6,745 bases of DNA. Source: Anaerolineae bacterium (GTDB taxonomy: Bacteria > Chloroflexota > Anaerolineae > Anaerolineales > Anaerolineaceae). Under the pieces are notes generated by a model. The model saw only the letters and a program-made list of their open reading frames with translations, made no database searches and had not been told where the DNA came from. Location of the stretch: positions 1-6,745 of the forward strand of contig JACRAG010000010.1 in the NCBI GenBank assembly GCA_016213455.1, in the 5' to 3' direction. The translations under genes were made by a program, and so were the position numbers. Below, piece by piece: positions 1 to 6,036 of this stretch (position 1 is its first letter; each line of letters begins with the position of its first letter).

Positions 1-9
1 AAAATTCAC

Positions 10-40
10 CCTCTGCGAAGGGCAGACCCCTTCCCGCAGC
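10..40 (-). terminator. Possible terminator hairpin after the three-gene minus operon
   Basis: CTGCG-AAGGG at 13-22 can pair with CCCTT at 28-32 and CGCAG at 35-39, leaving a five-base loop and a two-base CC bulge. On the minus strand the hairpin lies 11 bases past the thioesterase stop codon and is followed by a short run ending in ATTTT at the window edge. The stem is decent but the T-run is short and distant, so this is a candidate only. Nothing else is seen in bases 1-50. Confidence 0.4.
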
Positions 41-50
41 GGCAATCCGC

Positions 51-821
51 TTACTCGGCGCGGCTTTCGGGCATACGGTAGCCGATGGCAGCCTCAAAAC
101 TGCGCGTCCCGGCGTCCAGGTTATACCCTTCCATCACCAGGCTGTCCGTCCCGTTCGCGGCAGCGCGAATGGAAACTCGATCCGCCGGGCGCACTTCTTG
201 AATGTAATTGATCTGCAGCCAGGCCAACGGACGCTCGCGGAAAGCCTCCAGCCCGGCGGCGTTGCACACCCAATCCACGTAGCGCGCCGAGTTGACATGC
301 TCCATCACGTCCACATCGCTGTAATGCGCCTGCGCCAGCCAGCGCTCGGGAAGCCCCTCGGGCGGGTTGATCTTTTCCAGCGGCAGGTCCAGCGCGTGCA
401 GGGTTTCATTCATCGGAAAGCGCGGATCCACCACCGCGGGCGGCAGCAGCCTGCGGGTGACCGGGTTGATCATCAACCAGGCGGATGTGGCGCTGACAAG
501 GGGCGAGCCATCCAGGCCGGTCAGGGTAAAATCGCGGGTGAAAAACAGGCGCTGTTGAATGCCCTTGGGCCAGGTGTGAAGAATCACCTCCTCACGCAAG
601 GTGGGAAAACGGTGAAAATGCATACGGAAACGCGAAAGCACCCAGGCGGTCTGCCGGGTGAGCATGTTCTCAAAATCAAAGCCAAAGGTGGCAGCCTGCT
701 CCGAGGCGGCTTTCAACAGCGCCAGAAAAATGGCCCCGGGTTTCCAGCGCAGCCGGAAATCGCACTCATGTGGGCTGACGCGCAGACGTTCCTCCCAGAT
801 GGGCGCCGGATGCTCAGACAT
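51..821 (-). CDS. Acyl-ACP thioesterase-like (FAT family) double-hotdog protein
   Basis: This 256-residue protein resembles bacterial acyl-ACP thioesterases, which release fatty acids from acyl carrier protein in the cytoplasm. The first hotdog (about residues 10-130) has the family pattern: WVLSRFRMHFHRFP (60-73), a TWPKG turn (83-87), an R-x-F strand (91-99) and SAWLMINPVTRR (113-124). The second hotdog (about 155-250) carries SDVDVMEHVNSARYVDW (168-184). Plant and many bacterial FAT enzymes have D-x-N-x-H-V-N-N at this place. Here the catalytic Asn position is Met173, closer to the D-x-M-G-H-V-N pattern of 4HBT-type thioesterases, while Asp171, His175 and Asn177 remain. The ATG at 821 is chosen because it lies inside the end of the DsrE gene (8-bp overlap, ATGTCTGA) and the homology begins there. 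No clear Shine-Dalgarno precedes it, so translation is probably coupled. The reading frame stays open up to 899, but that extension is shadow of the DsrE gene. The fold is sure; the substrate (acyl-ACP or acyl-CoA) is inferred. Confidence 0.85.
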   Translation of the reverse strand: MSEHPAPIWEERLRVSPHECDFRLRWKPGAIFLALLKAASEQAATFGFDFENMLTRQTAWVLSRFRMHFHRFPTLREEVILHTWPKGIQQRLFFTRDFTLTGLDGSPLVSATSAWLMINPVTRRLLPPAVVDPRFPMNETLHALDLPLEKINPPEGLPERWLAQAHYSDVDVMEHVNSARYVDWVCNAAGLEAFRERPLAWLQINYIQEVRPADRVSIRAAANGTDSLVMEGYNLDAGTRSFEAAIGYRMPESRAE

Positions 822-1155
822 GGATAACTTTGGTCGCTTTCTGCATCGCTTCCAGCATATCCCCCATGCCACCCACCACCCCGACCCGCACCAATTCATT
901 CAACGCGAAATAGTGCAGGCAGGTCTGGCACAACACCAGTTCCACCCCCTGTGCTTCCAGCTTTCGCAGCTGCTCCAGTACTGGCGAGCCATCGCAAGCC
1001 AGGCGAACCCCGTGGGTGTAAAACAGGATTTTGGCCGGCAGCTCACCCGATTCCAGGGTAATCGCCAAAAACTTGGTCGCCAGCATCAATTGCAAATCTG
1101 CCGGGCCATCGCCCATGCCGTTGCGCGTAAAAACAATCACAGTCTCCGAATTCAA
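814..1155 (-). CDS. DsrE-family small sulfur-relay-like protein (YedF C-terminal type), TTG start
   Basis: This 113-residue protein matches the DsrE/YedF-like fold, a small alpha/beta domain of proteins that often carry or relay sulfur on a cysteine in the cytoplasm. It begins with a hydrophobic strand, ETVIVFTRNGMGDG (4-17). It continues with KILFYTHGVRLACDGSPVLEQL (42-63) and ends with VELVLCQTCLHYFAL (71-85). The G-V-x-L-x-x-x-G-S-P-V-L and C-x-x-C-L patterns resemble the C-terminal half of the selenium-metabolism protein YedF. The N-terminal SirA/TusA-like domain of full YedF is absent. Cys76 is the likely reactive residue, with Cys79 beside it. The start is TTG at 1155: a GAGGTG Shine-Dalgarno lies 4 bases upstream, an in-frame TGA sits two codons before it, and the next Met (14) would remove the first strand. 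It lies 36 bases after the helical-protein gene and overlaps the thioesterase gene. The family call is firm; no selenium or sulfur genes nearby specify the role. Confidence 0.85.
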   Translation of the reverse strand: MNSETVIVFTRNGMGDGPADLQLMLATKFLAITLESGELPAKILFYTHGVRLACDGSPVLEQLRKLEAQGVELVLCQTCLHYFALNELVRVGVVGGMGDMLEAMQKATKVIHV

Positions 1156-1191
1156 ACTTCACCTCACAGACCCATCATCAACTGAAAAGGA

Positions 1192-1905
1192 TCATCCTTG
1201 TTCCGTCAGATTAAATCGCACCAGCACGTCGGCGGGCAAAACCAGCCGCCCTTCCAATTGCAGCGCATCCAAACCATTGCGCACGCCCGTACGCGAAACA
1301 TTGTGCTTCTCCAAAAAGTCGCCCAGCCAGACCACATAGCGATAGAACATTTCCGGGGCGTCAAACTCCAGGCTGTCCGCCAGGTAGGACAGGTGATAGA
1401 TCAAATCGCGATGGCAAACCTGGCGGTGCAGCGGATTGAGCATTTGATTGTCGATCAACCGCTGGGTGGCGCGAGTAGCAAGGCCCGCCGCAACCTCCTG
1501 CACCGCCTGCGCCGGTGCTTTACTGTAATCCAGACCGCCGCAGCCCGCCAATTGAGTTTTTTCAATGCGCTGCCAGGCAGGAGGCGGCAGCAGCTCGCGC
1601 ATGAAACGCTCGGTCCAGTCCAGCGTCTCGCGCAGGTGTTGGGTGGAAATGCCACGGTACACCAGCGCGCCGCGCAGCCAGCGGTAATAATCCGCCAGCG
1701 ATTCCGGCGAGTCCATGCGCAGCGCCGCGATCAAATAGTTGATGTTGTGCTGCACGTCCTTGCGCGCCTGCGCCTCTCCGCGCTCGCCGTAGCGATCCGC
1801 CCAGAAGGGATTACGACGCATTTCTGTGATGATGGCATCTGCCAACGGCTGCCGGATGGTTTCCAGCGCAGCCACCTGGGTTTCAACGTCCGCATAATCC
1901 GGCAT
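1192..1905 (-). CDS. All-helical protein of unknown function with two similar halves
   Basis: I cannot name this 237-residue protein with confidence. It looks fully helical, with no signal peptide or membrane segment. Two stretches resemble each other. Residues 34-88 contain FWADRYGERG, then D50-VQHNINYLIAAL-RMDSPES, then YYRWLRGAL. Residues 160-205 contain HRDLIYHLSYLADSLEFDAPE, then YRYVVWLGDFL. Both follow D-x-x-x-H-x-x-Y-L-x-x-(A/S)-L-x-x-D-x-P-E, then Y-x-x-W-L. This suggests an internal duplication. Similar Asp/His-rich helical segments occur, as far as I recall, in helical regions beside B12-binding or RsbR-type sensor proteins, so a sensory or ligand-binding role is a weak guess. The ATG at 1905 is chosen because GGAGGGG precedes it by five bases. 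The frame is open to 2025, but those 40 residues overlie the promoter region and lack domain character. It is the first gene of an operon with the DsrE and thioesterase genes. The coding call is strong; the function is open. Confidence 0.8.
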   Translation of the reverse strand: MPDYADVETQVAALETIRQPLADAIITEMRRNPFWADRYGERGEAQARKDVQHNINYLIAALRMDSPESLADYYRWLRGALVYRGISTQHLRETLDWTERFMRELLPPPAWQRIEKTQLAGCGGLDYSKAPAQAVQEVAAGLATRATQRLIDNQMLNPLHRQVCHRDLIYHLSYLADSLEFDAPEMFYRYVVWLGDFLEKHNVSRTGVRNGLDALQLEGRLVLPADVLVRFNLTEQG

Positions 1906-1919
1906 TCCAACCCCTCCCC

Positions 1920-1933
1920 TTATCGTGCGATAA
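1920..1933. promoter_or_regulatory. Perfect dyad TTATCG-TG-CGATAA beside the ribosome binding site
   Basis: TTATCG (1920-1925) and CGATAA (1928-1933) are exact reverse complements around a two-base centre. The site lies two bases upstream of the GGAGGGG ribosome binding site of the helical-protein gene. The centre is too tight for a full RNA hairpin, so a protein-binding operator is the more natural reading. No regulator for it is known in the window. Confidence 0.35.
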
Positions 1934-1983
1934 CCCGCCCTGGTGCAAGCAATGTGTATTTTGCCGCAATCAATGGATAGATA

Positions 1984-2015
1984 ATTGTAGCCGATCAGCC
2001 CACAAATTGCGGGCT
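1984..2015 (-). promoter_or_regulatory. Candidate promoter of the three-gene minus operon with overlapping dyad operator
   Basis: On the minus strand TACAAT (1989 down to 1984) is a 5/6 match to the -10 box, giving a start near 1977 and a leader of about 70 bases. The -35 position (around 2007-2012) reads CCGCAA and is poor, which would fit an activated or regulated promoter. The dyad AGCCCACAAATTGCGGGCT (1997-2015) covers this position. Eight of its nine base pairs match around a central A, so it may bind a dimeric regulator. Between this and the terminator at 2119-2174 only two small overlapping inverted repeats are seen (GGCAAT/ATTGCC at 2034-2054 and GCATCT/AGATGC at 2041-2060). Confidence 0.4.
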
Positions 2016-2118
2016 TAATCTCCAAGCATGCCGGGCAATCGCATCTCTATTGCCAGATGCATTTCCTGCCCTTTTCCACTCCCCCCGGCTCCCATGGATT
2101 CCCCCCGCATCGGACTGC

Positions 2119-2174
2119 AAAAGCAACAGCCGGAGCGAGAGCAAGGGCTTTGCCCCTGCGCACTCCGGCTGTTG
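2119..2174 (-). terminator. Terminator hairpin of the GH42 beta-galactosidase gene
   Basis: CAACAGCCGGAG (2124-2135) and CTCCGGCTGTTG (2163-2174) pair perfectly over 12 bp. An inner stem of GCAAGGGC (2141-2148) with GCCCCTGC (2152-2159) around TTT continues the structure after a small internal loop. The hairpin starts 30 bases past the GH42 stop codon on the minus strand and is followed by C-TTTT-GCAG. The stem is very strong, but the T-run has only four bases. The plus-strand side (GAATCATCG) has no T-run, so it acts, if at all, for the GH42 transcript. Confidence 0.6.
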
Positions 2175-2204
2175 AATCATCGCGACCCAGAATGGGCGCA
2201 GGCT

Positions 2205-4262
2205 TTACCCTTCCAGGATCTCCACCCCATAAGCGCCCAGCGCCAGCATGCCGCTGACCGGCTCGCCGCTGACCAGGCTGCGGTAATGGACCGCGCCCAG
2301 GTCCACCGTGGCGGGCATCGGGTTGAAGTTCATCACAAAGATAAAGCGCTTCTCGCCGTCGGTGCGCAGCTGCGCCGTCACGCCTTCCGGCAGCTCAACC
2401 GGCAGGGCGCGCAGCAGATCCAGTTTGTCCGCGAGTTTACCGTAGAAGGCATCTGTCAGGTCTTCGTCATTGCGCGAAGCGATGTAATACGCCTGGCCCT
2501 TGCCAAAATCATTGACGGTCAGCGCAGGCCGCCCGGCATAGAAATCACTGCCGAAGGTCGCCAGCACGCGCGCGGTTTCGGCATGGATCAGCGCAAAATA
2601 ATCTTTGGCGGTGAAGCTGCCGGTCAGGCCCAGCTCGTTGCCCGGCGCCGGCAGCACGCTGTTGCGCTCATCCGGGGTGAGTGTGTCGGTCTCCTCGTCC
2701 CAGATGCCCAGCACTTCGCGCAGCCCGCCGCCCGGCCAGCCGCCCAGGAAGCACAGGTCGGTTTCATCCACAATGCCAGTCCAGTACGTGGCGACAAATG
2801 TGCCGCCGTTGGCAACAAAAGCGCGGATACGCTCGGCAACGCCGGGCTTGAGCATGTAGAGCATGGGCGCGATCACCAGTTTGTAGCTGCTGATCTCCGC
2901 CTCTTCGCTGATCACATCCACCGGGATGCCGCGCTTCCAGAAGGGCAGGTATTGCGCCAGGACCGTTTCGGGATAGTTGCGCCGCCCGCGTCCCAGGGCT
3001 TGCATGTCGTCAATCGCCCAGCGATTCTCCCAATCCAGGTAGATCGCCACGTCCGGGCGCACGCTGGTGCCCACTACGCCGTCCAATTTCTTCAACACCG
3101 CGCCCAGGTCGCTCACATCCTGGAAGACGCGCGTATGCTCGTGACCCACATGGTCCACCACCGCGCCATGGAATTTTTCGGAGCTGCCGCGGCTCTTGCG
3201 CCACTGGAAGTACTGCACCGTATCGGAACCATGCGCCACCGCCTGCAGGCTGGAAAGCATGTGCATGCCCGGCCGTTTAAGCTTGGGGATGGGCTGCCAG
3301 TTGGTGTTGGAAGGAGTGGACTCCATCAGCATGAAGGGCTGTCCACCCTTCATCGAGCGGTTCTGGTCGTGCACAAAGGAGATCTGCGCGCCCAGGCGCC
3401 AGTCGGCCTCGGTGGTGTGCCACACCGGGTAGCTGTCCCAGCTCACCACATCCACGTACTCGGCGAACTTGGGATAATTCAGCCCGGGGAACAACCCCAT
3501 GAAGTTGGTGGTCACCGGCACGTTGGGGGTCAGCTCGCGCAGCGGCTTGATCTCGTTCAGGAAGAAATCAAAGGTCTGTTCGTTGGAGAAGCGCTTCCAA
3601 TCCAGGTTGAGGGCATGCTGGTACAGCTCACCCACCGGGCTGGGCGACTCAATCTGCTCCCAGTCGGTGTAGGTGTGGCTCCAGAAGGCTGTCCACCAGG
3701 CCTTATTAAGCCGGTCCAGGTCGTTGTTGTAGCGTTTCTTCAACCAGGCGCGGAAAGCATCCTGGCACAGGTCGCAGTGGCACTCGCCGTTGTATTCGTT
3801 GGAGATGTGCCACACCAGCAGCGCGGGGTGATCCTTATAGCGCTCGGCCAGTTGGGTATTAATGATGCGCACTTTCTCGCGGTAAATAGGCGAGGTCATG
3901 CAGTGGTTGTGACGAATGCCGTGCAGGTTGCGCAGGCGTTCTTCGCGCACGCGCAGCACCTCGGGGTACTTCTTGGAAAGCCAGGCCGGACGCGCGCCGG
4001 AGGGGGTGGCAAGCACGGCGTAAGCGTTGTTCTCAGCCAGCATGTCCATGATGCGGTCCAGCCAGCCAAAGGTGAACTTGCCTTCTTCCGGCTCCAGGTG
4101 CGTCCAGGAGAAGATGCCGGTGCTCATGGCGTTGCAGTTTGCCAGCTTCATCAGGCGCATATCTTCAGCCCAGACCTCTTCGGGCCACTGGTCAGGGTTG
4201 TAGTCACCGCCGTGCAGCATGTGGGGAAAACGCGGATTAATTGGGGGGAATTTGGTTGTCAT
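2205..4262 (-). CDS. GH42 beta-galactosidase
   Basis: This 685-residue enzyme belongs to glycoside hydrolase family 42, which cleaves terminal beta-galactosides with retention of configuration. The N-terminal region holds HGGDYNPDQWPEEVW (17-31), the family's opening signature. Glu156 in WHISNEYNGE is the acid/base and Glu314 in MLMESTP is the nucleophile, with the usual conserved Trp322 after it. Four cysteines, Cys121 (HNHC) and C-H-C-D-L-C (161-166), match the zinc cluster of the Thermus-type enzymes. The order is a TIM barrel (to about 395), an alpha/beta trimerisation domain (about 400-610) and a small C-terminal beta domain (to 685); the length is normal. There is no signal peptide, so it acts in the cytoplasm on imported oligosaccharides. 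The ATG at 4262 has GGAG five bases upstream. It stands alone on its strand with its own terminator, without a transporter or other sugar enzyme in the window. Family members also act on plant-derived galacto-oligosaccharides, so the true substrate is open. Confidence 0.97.
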   Translation of the reverse strand: MTTKFPPINPRFPHMLHGGDYNPDQWPEEVWAEDMRLMKLANCNAMSTGIFSWTHLEPEEGKFTFGWLDRIMDMLAENNAYAVLATPSGARPAWLSKKYPEVLRVREERLRNLHGIRHNHCMTSPIYREKVRIINTQLAERYKDHPALLVWHISNEYNGECHCDLCQDAFRAWLKKRYNNDLDRLNKAWWTAFWSHTYTDWEQIESPSPVGELYQHALNLDWKRFSNEQTFDFFLNEIKPLRELTPNVPVTTNFMGLFPGLNYPKFAEYVDVVSWDSYPVWHTTEADWRLGAQISFVHDQNRSMKGGQPFMLMESTPSNTNWQPIPKLKRPGMHMLSSLQAVAHGSDTVQYFQWRKSRGSSEKFHGAVVDHVGHEHTRVFQDVSDLGAVLKKLDGVVGTSVRPDVAIYLDWENRWAIDDMQALGRGRRNYPETVLAQYLPFWKRGIPVDVISEEAEISSYKLVIAPMLYMLKPGVAERIRAFVANGGTFVATYWTGIVDETDLCFLGGWPGGGLREVLGIWDEETDTLTPDERNSVLPAPGNELGLTGSFTAKDYFALIHAETARVLATFGSDFYAGRPALTVNDFGKGQAYYIASRNDEDLTDAFYGKLADKLDLLRALPVELPEGVTAQLRTDGEKRFIFVMNFNPMPATVDLGAVHYRSLVSGEPVSGMLALGAYGVEILEG

Positions 4263-4313
4263 GCTCTCTCCAGGTGGGATAAGATTAAGAACTATCCGAA
4301 AATCGCGATGAAG

Positions 4314-4334
4314 CCCTTTTCGCCCGGGAAAGGG
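4314..4334 (-). other. Leader hairpin in the GH42 5' untranslated region
   Basis: CCCTTTTC (4314-4321) and GGAAAGGG (4327-4334) form an eight-base-pair stem (one G-T pair) around GCCCG. If transcription begins near 4375, this lies in the GH42 leader about 50 bases before the start codon. No T-run follows on either strand, so it is not a terminator. A role in mRNA stability is possible but not shown. Confidence 0.3.
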
Positions 4335-4352
4335 AGCAGGGGATGAGCCGGA

Positions 4353-4381
4353 TTGGTAATTTTCAGATAGGGATTAATAAT
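4353..4381 (+). promoter_or_regulatory. Candidate promoter of the GNAT gene
   Basis: TTGGTA (4353-4358, 4/6 to -35) and AATAAT (4376-4381, 5/6 to -10) are separated by 17 bases, placing the start near 4388. The palindrome at 4390-4403 would then lie on the first transcribed bases, where a bound repressor blocks initiation. This is sequence matching only. Confidence 0.45.
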
Positions 4382-4387
4382 ATTGTA
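4382..4387 (-). promoter_or_regulatory. Candidate -10 box of the GH42 gene
   Basis: On the minus strand 4387-4382 read TACAAT, followed by an AT-rich stretch (ATTATTAAT). The -35 region near 4405-4410 reads AACCTT and is weak. The palindrome at 4390-4403 lies between the two boxes, a common repressor position. The leader would be about 110 bases. Confidence 0.4.
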
Positions 4388-4389
4388 CC

Positions 4390-4403
4390 CGAGAACGTTC
4401 CCG
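4390..4403. promoter_or_regulatory. LacI-like operator palindrome between GH42 and GNAT
   Basis: CGAGAACGTTCCCG is palindromic at six of seven pairs, with GAACGTTC as perfect core and a central CG, the hallmark of LacI/GalR-family operators. It sits in the spacer of the GH42 promoter and at the predicted start of the GNAT promoter, so one repressor could control both. No LacI-family gene is in the window; the regulator is inferred. Confidence 0.5.
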
Positions 4404-4454
4404 AAAGGTTGCCGGTTTAGCCAGGTGTTGCGCTCGACCGGGGAGAAAATCATC

Positions 4455-5309
4455 ATGCACATGGAAACCATCACCCACACCAGCCCAGCCGGGCTGCACG
4501 CCCAATTGGACAGCCTGTGGCAGGAGACCTTCGGCTTCAGCCTGGCGACCTGGCGCGAGCAGGGCTTCTGGTCCGCCGATTATGCCTGTCTCGCGCTGGT
4601 GGAAAATGAGCACCTGGTCGCCAGCGCCGGAGTGTACCGCATGCAGCTGCGCGTGAACGGCGCTGCCCGCACAGCCTTGCAGTTGGGCGGCGTGACGGTA
4701 TGCAAAGACCGGCGCGGCACGGGGCTGGGACGCGTGTTGATGCAAGGCGTGCTGGACGCCTGCCCCGGCGAACCCCTGCTGCTCTTTGCGCACCGCGGCG
4801 TGCTGGACTTCTATCCGCTCTTCGGTTTCCGCCGCGTACCCGACGCCGTTCCCGCGCTGAACTGGCGCATCGACAACCCACCGGCGCTGCCCGGAACCGA
4901 GCGCATCAGCCCCGACCATCCAGCCCTGGCGCAGGCGCTTCCGCGGCGCGCCTGCTTCTCCGCGCGCCTGGACGTGACCAACGCCGATCCGCTGCGCCGC
5001 TTCTATCTCCTGCAGGGTTACGGCAGCTGCCTGTATCACATCCCTGCGCTGGACTGCCTGGTGATCGCCGAACAGGAGGGCGAGACGCTCACCCTGCTGG
5101 ACGTGGCGGCGGCGCGTCCACTCAGCTTGCCGGCGCTGGCTGCCTGCCTGCCCTTCGCGGGCGTGCGCCGGGTGCGCTTTGGTTTCACCCCCGATTGGCT
5201 GGTGGACAGAACGGACTTCGCCGACCCCGACCCAGACGCCAACCTGTTCGTGCGCGGTGACCTGGACCTGCCAGCCGGGAGCAGCCTGCCCTGGCTGGCG
5301 CGCACCTGA
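4455..5309 (+). CDS. GNAT-family N-acetyltransferase
   Basis: This 284-residue protein is a GNAT acetyltransferase, which moves acetyl from acetyl-CoA to an amine in the cytoplasm. The core covers about residues 15-130. The strand LQLGGVTVCKDRRGTGLGRVLM (75-96) carries the acetyl-CoA motif R-R-G-T-G-L-G (86-92), followed by LLLFAHRGVLDFYPLFGFRRV (108-128) with the typical Y-x-x-x-G-F end. Residues 170-284 form a second part, RRFYLLQGYGS (181-191), DCLVIAEQEGETLTLLDVAA (200-219) and a FTPDW...LFVRGDLDLP tail (244-273). This layout is known from two-domain GNATs, where the C-terminal half is a worn second GNAT-like fold. The ATG at 4455 is chosen for GGGGAG nine bases upstream. The frame is open to 4383, but that part overlies the operator and promoter. 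The substrate cannot be told from sequence. It is divergent from the GH42 gene and may share its operator; a direct link to sugar use is not evident. Confidence 0.88.
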   Translation: MHMETITHTSPAGLHAQLDSLWQETFGFSLATWREQGFWSADYACLALVENEHLVASAGVYRMQLRVNGAARTALQLGGVTVCKDRRGTGLGRVLMQGVLDACPGEPLLLFAHRGVLDFYPLFGFRRVPDAVPALNWRIDNPPALPGTERISPDHPALAQALPRRACFSARLDVTNADPLRRFYLLQGYGSCLYHIPALDCLVIAEQEGETLTLLDVAAARPLSLPALAACLPFAGVRRVRFGFTPDWLVDRTDFADPDPDANLFVRGDLDLPAGSSLPWLART

Positions 5310-5605
5310 GCCGCCCCGCACCGACCACCCTGGCAAACCAAAGACTTTTTCCATAGACTGCGTTGAAGCACAGGATGGATCTTCGTTATTGCCCCCACCC
5401 TGCCCTTCCCCCGGCGACGCCGTGGCATTTTGACCCGTTTTGGACGCCGGGGGAGGGAAAAGAATCCGCAAGGGAAGGGCGTCAAAGCCCGTCCTTCCCT
5501 TGCGGGCAATCCCAACCCGAATGCAAAAAACCCGGTATAAGAGAACACGTGCGCTTCCTCGGATAACTCGACGCTGCCGTCCAGCCCGCTCTTCTACCGC
5601 GGGTC
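5310..5605 (+). repeat. Direct repeat copy 1, interrupted by a 117-bp insertion
   Basis: Bases 5310-5397 match 5627-5714 with four mismatches in 88 bases. Bases 5515-5605 match 5715-5805 without gaps, with about 16 mismatches in 91, most of them in the first 20 bases. Copy 2 is continuous at the point where copy 1 is split, so the 117 bases at 5398-5514 are extra. The repeat starts on the base after the GNAT stop codon. I see no reading frame, RNA gene or known element in it. Confidence 0.85.
5398..5514. mobile_element. MITE-like 117-bp insertion with two strong hairpins
   Basis: This stretch is missing from repeat copy 2. CCCA occurs just before it (5394-5397) and as its last four bases (5511-5514), compatible with a 4-bp target duplication. 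Inside lie two hairpins. Bases 5404-5416 pair with 5445-5457 (13 bp, one G-T, around the GC-rich CCCCCGGCG/CGCCGGGGG core). Bases 5466-5478 pair perfectly with 5493-5505 (CCGCAAGGGAAGG/CCTTCCCTTGCGG). GCCCTTCCC (5402-5410) could also pair with GGGAAGGGC (5472-5480), so two folds compete. It encodes nothing. Neither hairpin is followed by a T-run, so these are not terminators. A non-autonomous mobile element or a REP-like palindromic unit is the best reading; the ends are not classic terminal inverted repeats. Confidence 0.55.
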
Positions 5606-5626
5606 TAACGGTGGACAGGCAGATCT

Positions 5627-5805
5627 GCCGCCCCGCACCGACCACCCTGGCAAACCAAAGACTTTTCCCATAGGCTGGGTTGAAGCACAGGATGAATCTT
5701 CGTTATTGCCCCCAAACCGGGTGCGGGAATCCTGGTATAGGAGAGCACGTGCGCTTCCTCGGATGACTCGACGCAGCCGTCCAGCCTGCTCTTCTCCCGT
5801 AGGTC
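5627..5805 (+). repeat. Direct repeat copy 2, uninterrupted
   Basis: This 179-bp copy shows the unsplit form of the repeat: the first 88 bases are about 95% and the remaining 91 about 82% identical to copy 1. Only 21 bases separate the two copies (5606-5626). The best kept internal block includes ACGTGCGCTTCCTCGGAT (near 5747-5764). Its function is unknown; a decayed tandem duplication or a dispersed genomic repeat are both possible. Confidence 0.85.
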
Positions 5806-5942
5806 GCGGTTACGGGCGGGGGAACCGCTGGATGAGCGAATCTACTCCGCCCGAAACCCGACATTTCCTTTGAAATGCCGGCATTGCGGTGGGTGGTCAA
5901 AACTAAATGCCTGGGTCTGCTCCGCTGAAAAGCCGACCCAGG
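5806..5942. other. Cluster of short palindromes in the gene-free region
   Basis: Four inverted repeats follow copy 2. GCGGTT/AACCGC lies at 5806-5828. CATTTC-CTTT-GAAATG lies at 5862-5877. The perfect 12-base palindrome AATGCCGGCATT lies at 5874-5885. CCTGGGTC/GACCCAGG lies at 5910-5942 with a nested GCT-GAAA-AGC hairpin in its loop. None is followed by a convincing T-run in the direction of a known gene. A structured RNA or remains of mobile DNA are possible. From 5943 to 6020 I see nothing. Confidence 0.4.
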
Positions 5943-6036
5943 TAAACCCTCGCATCCCATTTCTTCGTTCAGGCATAACCTGCATGATCCTCGCACCAGC
6001 CGCATTCTATCGCCATGCACGGGGATATCACTTAAT

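Noticed and set aside
1198..1980. A 260-codon open frame on the plus strand
   Set aside because: It mirrors the helical-protein gene on the minus strand, which has the better ribosome binding site and protein-like pattern.
1906..2025. A 40-residue N-terminal extension of the helical protein
   Set aside because: It would cover the TACAAT box and both dyads, while GGAGGGG lies directly before the ATG at 1905.
2028..4346. A 772-codon open frame on the plus strand
   Set aside because: It runs antisense to the clear GH42 gene, has low-complexity His/Gln/Val-rich composition and no family motif; it is a by-product of GC-rich codon use on the other strand.
5404..5505. Terminators after the GNAT gene
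   Set aside because: Both hairpins are strong but lack a following T-run on either strand, and copy 2 of the repeat shows they belong to an inserted segment.
4374..5645. A 423-codon open frame on the minus strand
   Set aside because: It is antisense to the GNAT gene, crosses the repeat and operator, and shows no domain or ribosome binding site.
5310..5805. CRISPR array
   Set aside because: There are only two long units with a large insertion, not short regular repeats with spacers.
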